DNA from: Burkholderiales bacterium
GTDB lineage: Bacteria; Pseudomonadota; Gammaproteobacteria; Burkholderiales; Burkholderiaceae_F
DNA: 7,877 nt
NCBI GenBank assembly: GCA_021298875.1
Contig: JAJTHJ010000011.1
Coordinates: 1-7,877, forward strand
Direction of reading: 5' to 3'
The translations under genes were made by a program, and so were the position numbers. A model generated the notes under the pieces. That model was given only the letters and a program-made list of their open reading frames with translations. It ran no database searches and had not been told where the DNA came from. Shown in pieces: positions 1 to 6,135 of this stretch. Every line of letters begins with the position of its first letter. The stretch's first letter is position 1.

Positions 1-738
1 GGCGAGCGTCGGGAACTCGGGGGCGCCCGGCACACGCCGGGCGGTGCCGACGGCCAGCCCGCGCGCCCGACCGTCCTTGGCGAGCGGATAAGCATTGGGC
101 ATCACGTCGATCATCATCTGCACGCGGCCGCCGATGAGGTCGGTGACGGCCGGCGCGCCGCCCCGATAGGGCACGTGCACGATGTCCGCGCCGATGGCGC
201 GCTTGAACATCTCGCCGGCCAGATGCGAGGTTGTACCGCTGCCCGCCGAGGCGAAGTTGAGCTTGCCGGGGTTGGCGCGCGCGTAGCGGATCAACTCCTC
301 GGTCGTACCGACCGGCAGGTCGTTGTTGACGATCAGTAGCGTGGCGATCTCCGTCATCTGAGACACCGGCAGCAGGTCGCGCGCCGGGTCGAAGCGTAGA
401 TCGCGGTACAGCGCCGGGTTGATGCCCTGCGTGCCGTTGGTGCCATAAAGCAGCGTGTAGCCATCCGGCGCCGCGCGAGCGACATACTCCGCGCCGACAT
501 TGCCACCCGCCCCCGGCTTGTTCTCGACCACGATCTGCGCACCGAGCGCCTTTTCCAGGTACGGGACGATGGTGCGCGCCAGGATGTCTGCGCCGCCGCC
601 GGGCGGGAAGGGCACGATCAGGCGGATCGGCTTGCTCGGGTAGTCGGCGCTGGCGCGCGCCGCGCTGGCCAGCAGCAATGCGGCGCCGGCGCCGATGGCC
701 GCGGTCGCGGCGCGACGCCGCGGGGAAAAGTCGTTCAC
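1..738 (-). CDS. Bug/TctC-family tripartite tricarboxylate transporter substrate-binding protein (C-terminus cut by window edge)
   Basis: Periplasmic solute receptor of the Bug (TctC) family, which binds carboxylates and other small organic acids, sometimes for a TctAB permease. I translated 246 codons from GTG at 738 to the window edge. The N-terminus is a signal peptide: a basic segment (SPRRR), an Ala/Leu-rich core, and likely cleavage after A-R-A near residue 29. The mature protein opens with YPSKPIRLIVPFPPGGGAD, the family hallmark, followed by VVENKPGAGG, the P-D-G-Y-T-L-L segment and VPYRGGAPA. Family members are about 320-330 residues, so roughly 80 C-terminal residues lie outside the window. 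The GTG start is preceded by GGAGGT (742-747) and overlaps the TGA that closes the extended MaoC frame, which suggests translational coupling. The ligand cannot be read from the sequence; many Bug proteins are orphan receptors with no transporter genes nearby. Confidence 0.93.
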   Translation of the reverse strand, partial: MNDFSPRRRAATAAIGAGAALLLASAARASADYPSKPIRLIVPFPPGGGADILARTIVPYLEKALGAQIVVENKPGAGGNVGAEYVARAAPDGYTLLYGTNGTQGINPALYRDLRFDPARDLLPVSQMTEIATLLIVNNDLPVGTTEELIRYARANPGKLNFASAGSGTTSHLAGEMFKRAIGADIVHVPYRGGAPAVTDLIGGRVQMMIDVMPNAYPLAKDGRARGLAVGTARRVPGAPEFPTLA

Positions 739-806
739 GCGACCTCCACCGGCGCGCGGCAGGCCATCAGCACCATCGACTTTACGGTCATCACGCACTG
801 CCCGTT
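735..806 (-). pseudogene. Severed C-terminal tail of the MaoC-like dehydratase, downstream of an in-frame amber codon
   Basis: After the TAG at 807-809 the same minus-strand frame stays open for 23 sense codons plus TGA (735-737). They read NGQCVMTVKSM and then end in RAPVEVA. With a glutamine in place of the amber codon the junction becomes V-F-N-Q-N-G-Q-C-V-M, which matches the usual final strand of MaoC/hotdog dehydratases (an N-Q-x-G-x-x-V pattern). The TGA overlaps the GTG of the Bug gene by the four bases GTGA, the arrangement expected of an intact operon. A single C-to-T change (CAG to TAG) explains everything seen. It could be a true nonsense mutation or a sequencing or assembly error. 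Amber suppression is possible but nothing here specifically supports it. Confidence 0.75.
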
Positions 807-1220
807 CTAGTTGAAAACCTCTTGCTGCGATTGGATCAGCCCGCGGTCCGGCTTGCTGCGCAAGCGGCGGGCGGTGAGCACCGTCACCCGCACCGTCAGC
901 GCATCGTCCGGCCGCACCGGGGCCAGCCAGCGCAACTCGTCCACGCCCGGCGAACCGAGGCTCGCCACGCGCGAGAGGAAACGATCGACCAACACCCGCA
1001 TCATCAAGCTGGCGGTGTGCCAGCCGCTGGCGACCAGTCCGCCAAACGGCCCCGCCGCGGCGCGGGCCGGGTCGAGGTGGAACGGTTGCGGGTCGTAGCG
1101 GCGGGCGAAGTCGAGGATCTCAGCCTCGGTCACGGCAATCGGCCCGTACTCGACGGCGACCCCGGGCGGGTAGTCCTCGAAGTAGCGGTCGGTGGCAGGG
1201 GTCGGCAGATCGGCAGACAT
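807..1220 (-). CDS. MaoC-like (R)-specific enoyl-CoA hydratase/dehydratase, hotdog fold, prematurely terminated
   Basis: MaoC-family single-hotdog protein, expected to hydrate or dehydrate an acyl-CoA thioester in the cytoplasm. From ATG at 1220 the product is 137 residues to the amber codon; reading through would give 161, within the usual size for the family. The opening Y-F-E-D-Y-P-P-G (residues 13-20) is the typical N-terminal motif. The hydratase motif is Y-D-P-Q-P-F-H-L-D (42-50), with the catalytic pair Asp43 and His48, followed by GPFGGLVASGWHTA. Met at 1220 is preferred over an upstream in-frame GTG at 1256 because homologues begin just before the Y-F-E-D segment; no clear ribosome site precedes either. 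The active site is complete, but the last beta strand of the hotdog sheet is lost if the stop is real, so the truncated product may misfold. The Bug gene immediately downstream suggests a shared role in organic-acid or CoA-ester metabolism. Confidence 0.9.
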   Translation of the reverse strand: MSADLPTPATDRYFEDYPPGVAVEYGPIAVTEAEILDFARRYDPQPFHLDPARAAAGPFGGLVASGWHTASLMMRVLVDRFLSRVASLGSPGVDELRWLAPVRPDDALTVRVTVLTARRLRSKPDRGLIQSQQEVFN

Positions 1221-1366
1221 AACGGCGGCTTCGGCGCTCGTGGTGGTGCGTCGCACAGCGCGGGGCGAACTTTACAGCCAGCAGCGGGGTTGGCTTCGGG
1301 CGGAGGTGCAGGGCAAGTCGACGAAGCGCTGCGCGCGCGTTCTGCGGCGCGGCCGGTCGACATCGC

Positions 1367-1804
1367 TCACAACCAGCCATCGCAGCCGGCGCTGCCGCAG
1401 CGGCAGCGCAGCCGGCCGTCGTGGTGGGTCGCGCCGTAGCGGGCGGTGAGCTCTTCGCCGCGGGCGATCGGCCGCAGCGCGTAGAACTCCACGTGGCCGG
1501 CCGCAATGCGCAGGTAGCAATTGGGCGTGCAACTGTGGTTCACGTAGCGCAGCGCGTTGCCGCCGCGGCTGGCGTCGAGCGCGACGCGCTCGTCGAGTTC
1601 GACGATCGCCACGCGCGCCGTGTCGCGGGCGCGCCGGCGCGCCGTGCGTACCGAGATGCGCTCGCCGGTCAACTCGCCGACCTTGCGCCGCGCCGGGATG
1701 GGCCCCAGCGCAAACGCGCCCTGGCCGTCGATCCGGCTGGCGCCGACGCGCAGCGCAAAGCGCAGGCCGGACGGGCGCGGCAGCGGCGTTGGGCTGCGGG
1801 TCAT
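1367..1804 (-). CDS. SET-domain protein-lysine N-methyltransferase with post-SET zinc motif
   Basis: Small bacterial SET protein (145 residues) expected to transfer a methyl group from S-adenosylmethionine to a protein lysine. The SET core starts near residue 18 with a V-G-A-S-R-I-D-G-Q-G-A-F strand. The signature R-Y-V-N-H-S-C-T-P-N-C lies at residues 86-96, with Asn89-His90 as the SAM-binding pair. E-L-T-A-R-Y-G (118-124) supplies the Tyr of the active-site channel. The C-terminus is a post-SET C-x-C-x4-C (Cys134, 136, 141) ending G-C-D-G-W-L; in SET enzymes such as DIM-5 these three Cys bind zinc together with the Cys of the NHSC motif (here Cys92). No pre-SET domain, signal peptide or membrane segment is present. 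The ATG overlaps the stop of the carboxypeptidase gene (ATGA, 1801-1804), so translation is probably coupled. Substrate unknown; bacterial members have been proposed to modify ribosomal, histone-like or other proteins. Confidence 0.93.
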   Translation of the reverse strand: MTRSPTPLPRPSGLRFALRVGASRIDGQGAFALGPIPARRKVGELTGERISVRTARRRARDTARVAIVELDERVALDASRGGNALRYVNHSCTPNCYLRIAAGHVEFYALRPIARGEELTARYGATHHDGRLRCRCGSAGCDGWL

Positions 1805-3498
1805 CCCAGCGTTGCCTCGGCGCGCAAGGCCCCGGCGCGCTCATGCCGCGCCGCCAGCGCCAGGCGGGTGCCCGCGGGCGCCTTGACGATCCAGTCCACG
1901 TGCGCGCGGTCGGCCGTCACGCCCATGTTGGGCCAGAAGCTGGCACCCGTGTGCAGATAGGCCCAGCCTTCGAGTTCGCCGAGTTCCATCCGCGGCTTGC
2001 CTGAGACGAGTTCCGCGCTCGCGGGCAGCTCGATCTCCGCCAGCACGCCGCGCAAGAGCTTCCTCTGCACCGCCATCTTGCTGACGTAGGTCGGCAGCCA
2101 GCCGGAGTTCTGCACGGTCAGCCGCACGCGCCACTGCGCGCCGCCCAAGGCCGTGACCTCCACGCCGTGCAACTCCAGCTTGGGCGAAATCAGGTTCTGC
2201 CACAGCAACCATTGCGGGAAGCGCGCGATCTCTTTCTCGCGCAGCGCCGGCGGCGGGTTGTTGAACACCGCCATCCGGTTCCAGCCGCCGATCTCCACGC
2301 GGCCCAACTGTGGATGGTCGAAGGGCTTCCACTCGACGTGGCCCTCGCCGGGGGCGATGCCGTCGGCCCACTGGATCATCTTCAGATCGTCGGCGATCGG
2401 ATGGTCGCGGAACCAGTGCACCCATTCCTTGTTGTCGATGCCGGCTTCCTTTTTCGGGTTCCAGATTTCGATCGTCCAGGTGAGCATGCCCAGGTGCTCG
2501 TAGATCCAGTCGAAGCTGCCGGAGATGTATTCGCCGGGGTAGTACTGGAACTCGTGCCAGACGGAGATGGCCGGGTAGCCGGTCAGCTCCTCGCCCTTCT
2601 TGCCGACCGTCTGGTAAGTCCACAGGTCTTCGGGCGGCAGCTTGTCGTCGGGCGCGTGGCCAAAGGGCCGCAACAGCACGCCGCTGAAGGTGTGGATGCT
2701 GGTGCCGCCGCAGATGTTCGGGTGGGCGATGAAGAACTCCACCACCGCGCGCACTTCCGGCTCCGAGGTCGGAAAGTCGCCCGCGCCCAGTTGCTCGAAC
2801 TCCTGCCGCCAGTTGGCCGGAAAGTTGCGGTTCAGATCCAGCCCCTGCGGGCTGCCGGTAAACCCCGCCATGCGGATCGTGCGGCCGTCGTAGTTCTCCA
2901 GCCGGCCCTCGGGCATCACGCGGTAGTAGTCGCCGCCGGGCGGATCGGTCGGGTCGCGCCGCACCAGCAGGCGCGCCTCATTCGGGTGCTTCTTCCAAGG
3001 GCCGTTGGGGTCGGCGATGCGCATTTGCAGAATGCGGCCGTCGCCGTCCATGTCCTCGACCAGCAGGCCCTCGATTGGCTCTTCGTCGTACGGGTAGCGG
3101 CGGGTGGAGGAGCGCACGTACTTGGGTTTGTCCGCCATCGCCCATTCCGCGCCGTCGGGGTTGATCCGCGGACAGACGTAGAAGGCGCGGGTGTCGAGGC
3201 AACGCGCGACCTCGGCGTTGGCCGCGCGCTGGGTCATCAGCCAATCGACGAAGTACAGGCAGGCGCTGGAGGCCGACAGTTCCACCGAATGGATGTTGCC
3301 GTCCACCCAATAGGCCGGCTTGTCGGAGGCTGCGCCTGTCGCCGTGTTGGTGATCGTGAGCAGCGGAATCTCCCGACCCTCGTGGCTTTTGCCGATGAAA
3401 GACAGCGCGATGTACTGCGGGTACTGGGCCGCAAAGGCGCGCAGATGGGCGATCAGTTCGTCGTACTTGTAGAAGCGGGAATAGTCGAGGGTGGGCAT
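1801..3498 (-). CDS. M14-family zinc metallocarboxypeptidase
   Basis: Zinc-dependent carboxypeptidase of peptidase family M14 (565 residues), expected to remove C-terminal residues from peptides. The N-terminal segment (F-Y-K-Y-D-E-L, residues 9-15) matches the usual M14 opening. Zinc ligands are His70 and Glu73 in D-G-N-I-H-S-V-E-L and His269 in G-T-S-I-H-T-F-S-G. Substrate-binding Asn223-Arg224 sit in G-L-D-L-N-R-N-F-P, Arg111 in P-R-I-N-P-D-G, and the catalytic Glu is Glu344 in T-W-T-I-E-I-W. Beyond about residue 390 a beta-rich C-terminal region (V-E-I-G-G-W-N onward) resembles a transthyretin-like accessory domain, which accounts for the length above a roughly 300-residue catalytic core. 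No signal peptide is visible, so the enzyme is probably cytoplasmic. A TATCAT box at 3527-3532, read on the minus strand, is a possible -10 element, but no good -35 accompanies it. The exact substrate is unknown. Confidence 0.95.
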   Translation of the reverse strand: MPTLDYSRFYKYDELIAHLRAFAAQYPQYIALSFIGKSHEGREIPLLTITNTATGAASDKPAYWVDGNIHSVELSASSACLYFVDWLMTQRAANAEVARCLDTRAFYVCPRINPDGAEWAMADKPKYVRSSTRRYPYDEEPIEGLLVEDMDGDGRILQMRIADPNGPWKKHPNEARLLVRRDPTDPPGGDYYRVMPEGRLENYDGRTIRMAGFTGSPQGLDLNRNFPANWRQEFEQLGAGDFPTSEPEVRAVVEFFIAHPNICGGTSIHTFSGVLLRPFGHAPDDKLPPEDLWTYQTVGKKGEELTGYPAISVWHEFQYYPGEYISGSFDWIYEHLGMLTWTIEIWNPKKEAGIDNKEWVHWFRDHPIADDLKMIQWADGIAPGEGHVEWKPFDHPQLGRVEIGGWNRMAVFNNPPPALREKEIARFPQWLLWQNLISPKLELHGVEVTALGGAQWRVRLTVQNSGWLPTYVSKMAVQRKLLRGVLAEIELPASAELVSGKPRMELGELEGWAYLHTGASFWPNMGVTADRAHVDWIVKAPAGTRLALAARHERAGALRAEATLG

Positions 3499-3594
3499 GG
3501 CGGGACGCGGTGTAGAGCGAGCGGCGATGATACGGGCCGCTTATCGGCTAACCTGCCACCTCTTGCCTGCATCGGCGAGAGTAGGTTGAACAAG

Positions 3595-3629
3595 CCCCTC
3601 TCCCCCCGGGAGAGGGGTTGGGGTGAGGG
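3595..3629. repeat. REP-like palindromic intergenic element
   Basis: A perfect 10-base inverted repeat, CCCCTCTCCC (3595-3604) and GGGAGAGGGG (3608-3617) with a three-C loop, is followed by TTGGGGTGAGGG (3618-3629). From memory, hairpin-plus-tail sequences of this type recur as short dispersed repeats in intergenic regions of many Proteobacteria; copy number in this genome cannot be judged from one window. It lies between divergent genes, in the dadA leader, with no U-tract, so it is not a typical terminator. Confidence 0.6.
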
Positions 3630-3641
3630 AAGACCGCTGGC

Positions 3642-3660
3642 TCGGAGTTATTCACTCCGA
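3642..3660. repeat. Inverted repeat in the dadA leader (possible operator)
   Basis: A perfect 7-base inverted repeat, TCGGAGT (3642-3648) and ACTCCGA (3654-3660) with a 5-base spacer, lies about 60 bases before the dadA start. Symmetric sites of this size can be operators, and dad operons are controlled by Lrp/AsnC-type regulators in other bacteria. No specific regulator can be assigned; it may instead be the outer part of the adjacent REP-like element. Confidence 0.35.
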
Positions 3661-3719
3661 TGGCCGCCCCGAAACGTCAAGCCGGACAGTCACGCCACAA
3701 ATTTGCTCTCGTCACCCCC

Positions 3720-4973
3720 ATGCACATCCTCATCCTCGGCGCCGGCGTGATCGGCACCACCATCGCCTGGAACCTCGTGCGCGATGGCCATCGCGTTATT
3801 GTGGTCGACCGCCAACCCGGCGCCGGGCTGGAAACCAGCTACGGCAACGCCGGCGAAGTGTCGCCCGGCTACTCCGCGCCCTGGGCGGCGCCGGGCATCC
3901 CGATCAAGGCGCTCAAGTGGCTCTTCATGCGCCACCGCCCGCTCGTAATCTGGCCGCTCGCGGACTGGGCCATGTGGCGCTGGGGCTTGTCCATGCTCGC
4001 CAACTGCACTGCCGCGCGCTACGAAATCAACAAGAGCCGCATGCTGCGCCTGGCCGAATACAGCCGCGACTGCCTGCGCGAACTGCGCGCGCAGACCGGC
4101 ATCGACTACGACCAGCGCACGCAGGGCACGCTGCAACTGTTCCGCACGCAAAAGCAACTCGACGGCACCGGCGCCGACGTGGAGGTGCTGCGGCGCTTTG
4201 GCGTGCCCTTCGAAACACTCGACCGCGCTGGCTGCATCCGCCACGAGCCGGCGCTGGCGCGCGTGGCCGAGAAGTTCGTCGGCGGCCTGCGGCTGCCGGG
4301 CGACGAAACCGGCGACTGCTTCAAGTTCACCCAGCGGCTGGCCGCGCTGGCGGCGCAGGCGGGCGCGGAGTTCCGCTACGGCACGGCGATCGAAGGCATC
4401 GAAGCGCAGGGCGGCCGCGTGACCGGCGTGCGCACCGCGAGCGGCCTCGTCACCGCGGACGCCTACGTGCTGGCGCTGGGCAGCTACTCGCCGCTGCTGG
4501 CACGGCCTTTGGGCGTTCGGCTGCCGGTGTATCCGGTCAAGGGCTATTCGCTGACGGTGCCGATCGCCGACCCCAGTGGCGCGCCCGAGTCCACCGTGAT
4601 GGATGAGACGCACAAGGTCGCCGTCACGCGCCTGGGCGACCGCATCCGCGTGGGCGGCACGGCGGAGCTTGCCGGCTACAGCACGCGGCTACGCGAAGCG
4701 CGGCGCGGCACGCTGGAGCACGTGGTGACTGACTTGTTTGGCGCCGGCGGCGACGTGCGCCGCGCAGAGTTCTGGACGGGCCTGCGGCCGATGACGCCCG
4801 ACGGCACGCCGATCCTCGGCCCCACGCCGCTGGCCAACCTGCATCTGGCCACCGGCCACGGCACGCTCGGCTGGACCATGGCCGCCGGTACCGGCCGCGT
4901 GATCGCCGATCTCATTGGCGGGCGCAAGCCGCAGGTGGATATGGAGGGGTTGACGTTGGGGCGGTATGGGTAG
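3720..4973 (+). CDS. dadA: D-amino acid dehydrogenase (small subunit), FAD-dependent
   Basis: FAD-dependent oxidoreductase that deaminates D-amino acids, classically D-alanine to pyruvate and ammonia, passing electrons to the respiratory chain at the inner membrane. The 417-residue length fits DadA (about 430 in E. coli). The N-terminal Rossmann dinucleotide motif is I-L-G-A-G-V-I-G (residues 5-12: Gly7, Gly9, Gly12), with the acidic end of the second strand at Asp30. The DadA-typical Y-G-N-A-G-E-V-S-P-G segment is at 41-50. The C-terminus has W-T-G-L-R-P-M-T-P-D-G-T-P and then G-H-G-T-L-G-W-T-M, which close over FAD. I chose ATG at 3720 because DadA proteins start two or three residues before the Rossmann strand; an in-frame ATG at 3660 would add 20 unrelated residues. 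No strong ribosome site precedes it. No alanine racemase or regulator gene is adjacent. Related DAO-family oxidases are the main alternative. Confidence 0.9.
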   Translation: MHILILGAGVIGTTIAWNLVRDGHRVIVVDRQPGAGLETSYGNAGEVSPGYSAPWAAPGIPIKALKWLFMRHRPLVIWPLADWAMWRWGLSMLANCTAARYEINKSRMLRLAEYSRDCLRELRAQTGIDYDQRTQGTLQLFRTQKQLDGTGADVEVLRRFGVPFETLDRAGCIRHEPALARVAEKFVGGLRLPGDETGDCFKFTQRLAALAAQAGAEFRYGTAIEGIEAQGGRVTGVRTASGLVTADAYVLALGSYSPLLARPLGVRLPVYPVKGYSLTVPIADPSGAPESTVMDETHKVAVTRLGDRIRVGGTAELAGYSTRLREARRGTLEHVVTDLFGAGGDVRRAEFWTGLRPMTPDGTPILGPTPLANLHLATGHGTLGWTMAAGTGRVIADLIGGRKPQVDMEGLTLGRYG

Positions 4974-5037
4974 CGCGCGAACGCCGCGACCAAAGCTGTC
5001 GATCGGATCGCGACGGCCAGGGGATAGAGCGAGGTCC

Positions 5038-5085
5038 GATGTGCTTACTATTCGCTATAGCGTCGTGCAAGCGCGGCGCCACATC
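5038..5085. promoter_or_regulatory. Palindromic operator candidate upstream of the toxin-antitoxin pair
   Basis: CGCTATAGCG (5053-5062) is a perfect 10-base palindrome containing the AT-rich core TATAGC, which could be part of a -10 element. It sits inside a wider inverted repeat, GATGTG (5038-5043) and CACATC (5080-5085), whose centre is offset by four bases. Type II antitoxins usually autorepress by binding such palindromes. No convincing -35 box is present, so the promoter itself is unproven. A ribosome site AAGGA (5086-5090) stands 10 bases before the antitoxin ATG. Confidence 0.4.
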
Positions 5086-5100
5086 AAGGACGGAACGACG

Positions 5101-5343
5101 ATGACGACGGTTCAAATCACGCTGCCGGACCAACTGGCGCGCGAGGCGCAGGCGGCCGGCTTGTTGACTCCGGACGCGGTGGAAGCAATGTTCCGCGAGC
5201 GCCTGCGTCGGCGCGCGGGCGAAGAGTTGCAGGCGCTGTGGGCGCGCCTGCCGGCAGAGGAGTTGGCGCCAGAAATCGAACAGGAGATCGTGGCGGAAGT
5301 GCGTGCCGTGCGCGCACAGCGGCACAAGCAGGCGGCCAGTTGA
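5101..5343 (+). CDS. Putative type II antitoxin (ribbon-helix-helix-like), partner of the PIN toxin
   Basis: An 80-residue protein. It opens with a short strand and helix, V-Q-I-T-L-P-D-Q-L-A-R-E-A (4-16), resembling a ribbon-helix-helix or AbrB-like antitoxin start, then T-P-D-A-V-E-A-M-F-R-E-R-L-R-R, a positively charged helix. The second half is a long, acidic then basic helix (E-E-L-A-P-E-I-E-Q-E-I) of the kind that wraps a toxin. ATG at 5101 is favoured by AAGGA 10 bases upstream; the frame is open further upstream, but that part is compositionally unlike protein. Its stop overlaps the toxin start by one base (TGATG at 5341-5345), the usual antitoxin-first arrangement. Assignment relies mainly on size, position and overlap with the PIN gene; I do not recognise a named family. 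Confidence 0.78.
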   Translation: MTTVQITLPDQLAREAQAAGLLTPDAVEAMFRERLRRRAGEELQALWARLPAEELAPEIEQEIVAEVRAVRAQRHKQAAS

Positions 5344-5780
5344 TGGCACGGCAGGCGGCCCTGCCGCGGCTGGTGCTCGATACGAATGTGGCGCTGGCGG
5401 GCCTGTTGTGGGGCGGGCCGCCGCGCCGCCTGTTGCAGGCGGCTGGTGCCGGGGCAATCGAGTTGGCCGCGAGCCAGGAACTGCTGGATGAACTGGCGCG
5501 GGTGCTCGCCTATCCGAAGTTCGCCAAGCGCATGGCTTCCGGCGGCGCGGCGCCCACCGCCTGGTTGCAGAGCTACGCGGCGCTGGTGGAGATGACGCCG
5601 GCTGCCGCGATCTTGCCCACGGTAGCGGGCGATCCGGACGACGACCGGGTACTCGCTTGCGCGCTGGCGGCGCGCGCCGACATCGTTGTCTCGGGCGACG
5701 CGCATCTGCTCAACTTCAAGCACTTTCACGGGATACCGATCATGACGCCGCGCGAAGCGGTCGCACGGGTCGTGCGGTGA
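5343..5780 (+). CDS. PIN-domain ribonuclease, putative toxin of a type II toxin-antitoxin system
   Basis: A 145-residue PIN-domain protein of the type annotated as 'toxin-antitoxin system toxin component, PIN family', expected to be a Mg/Mn-dependent RNase that cleaves RNA when not bound by antitoxin. The metal-binding acids are all present: Asp13 in L-V-L-D-T-N-V (10-16), Glu50 in E-L-L-D-E-L-A-R-V-L, Asp97 and Asp99-101 in G-D-P-D-D-D-R-V-L-A, and Asp119 in I-V-V-S-G-D-A-H-L-L. The ending I-P-I-M-T-P-R-E-A-V is also typical. ATG at 5343 overlaps the antitoxin stop, giving coupled translation. The gene appears intact, with GC-rich codon use like the flanking core genes, so any transfer is old or from a similar host. 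The RNA target is unknown. Confidence 0.92.
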   Translation: MARQAALPRLVLDTNVALAGLLWGGPPRRLLQAAGAGAIELAASQELLDELARVLAYPKFAKRMASGGAAPTAWLQSYAALVEMTPAAAILPTVAGDPDDDRVLACALAARADIVVSGDAHLLNFKHFHGIPIMTPREAVARVVR

Positions 5781-5788
5781 ATCGCACG
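5762..5788. repeat. Three-arm inverted repeat across the PIN toxin stop codon
   Basis: CGCACG (5762-5767), CGTGCG (5771-5776) and CGCACG (5783-5788) are exact. The middle arm can pair with either neighbour, giving two mutually exclusive 6-base hairpins (loops of 3 and 6). The toxin TGA (5778-5780) lies in the second loop. With no U-tract this is not a standard terminator; it may stabilise the 3' end of the message or be chance in GC-rich DNA. Confidence 0.4.
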
Positions 5789-5919
5789 CAAACCAAGCGC
5801 GGGAAGTAAATCGAGCCTGGAACCGTTCGGCCGCCGCCGGCAGCCGCTCTTGAACCTGTGGCCGTCGCCCGCAAGCGATGGCAAGGTGTGGACGCGGTGA
5901 GGAACCGAGGATTCTCTGG

Positions 5920-5936
5920 GGCCGCCGTTGGCGGCC
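5920..5936. repeat. GC-rich hairpin in the gene-free stretch
   Basis: GGCCGCC (5920-5926), loop GTT, GGCGGCC (5930-5936): a perfect 7-base stem. No U-run follows, so it is not a canonical intrinsic terminator, though it lies about 140 bases after the toxin stop, with no other terminator visible. Confidence 0.35.
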
Positions 5937-6135
5937 AGGGCGACGCAAAGGATTGACGGTGCGTGGCTTGATCCAGATGGGTGGCTGGTGCGGCTCGTGG
6001 CCGCAACCACCTGAATGAGACAACGGGCGCGCCCGCGGTCGGATGTGGCGAGCAAAAGCGGCACGCAGGACGCGCCCCGCCTTCGCTCACCCACTTGACA
6101 GGAGTCGGCTAATGGGTGGCTCCTTTACGGGGACG

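Noticed and set aside
1221..1256. Upstream GTG start for the MaoC-like gene at 1256
   Set aside because: It would add 12 residues (RRTTTSAEAAV) not seen in the family; ATG at 1220 places the Y-F-E-D motif at the normal distance.
3660..3719. In-frame ATG at 3660 as the dadA start
   Set aside because: The extra 20 residues precede the usual start of the Rossmann strand and overlap the inverted repeat at 3642-3660; 3720 fits the family.
2167..3750. 527-codon plus-strand open frame
   Set aside because: It is antisense to the M14 gene, which has complete catalytic motifs; the product is Arg/Val/Gln-rich with no domain, a typical shadow in GC-rich DNA.
3690..4613. 307-codon minus-strand open frame
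   Set aside because: It lies opposite dadA, whose Rossmann and C-terminal motifs are unmistakable; the antisense translation has no recognisable motif.
4966..5100. Upstream in-frame extension of the antitoxin frame
   Set aside because: It overlaps the end of dadA and spans the palindrome; AAGGA before ATG 5101 supports the shorter form.
5840..5875. Minus-strand GGTTCAAG resembling a tRNA T-loop
   Set aside because: No acceptor stem, D-loop or anticodon stem can be built around it.
5112..6023. 303-codon minus-strand open frame across the toxin-antitoxin pair
   Set aside because: It overlaps two well-supported plus-strand genes, and its Arg/Pro/His-rich product looks like a shadow frame.
6095..6123. 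TTGACA at 6095-6100 as a strong promoter
   Set aside because: No -10-like hexamer lies 16-18 bases downstream; TTTACG is too far and GCTAAT too close.
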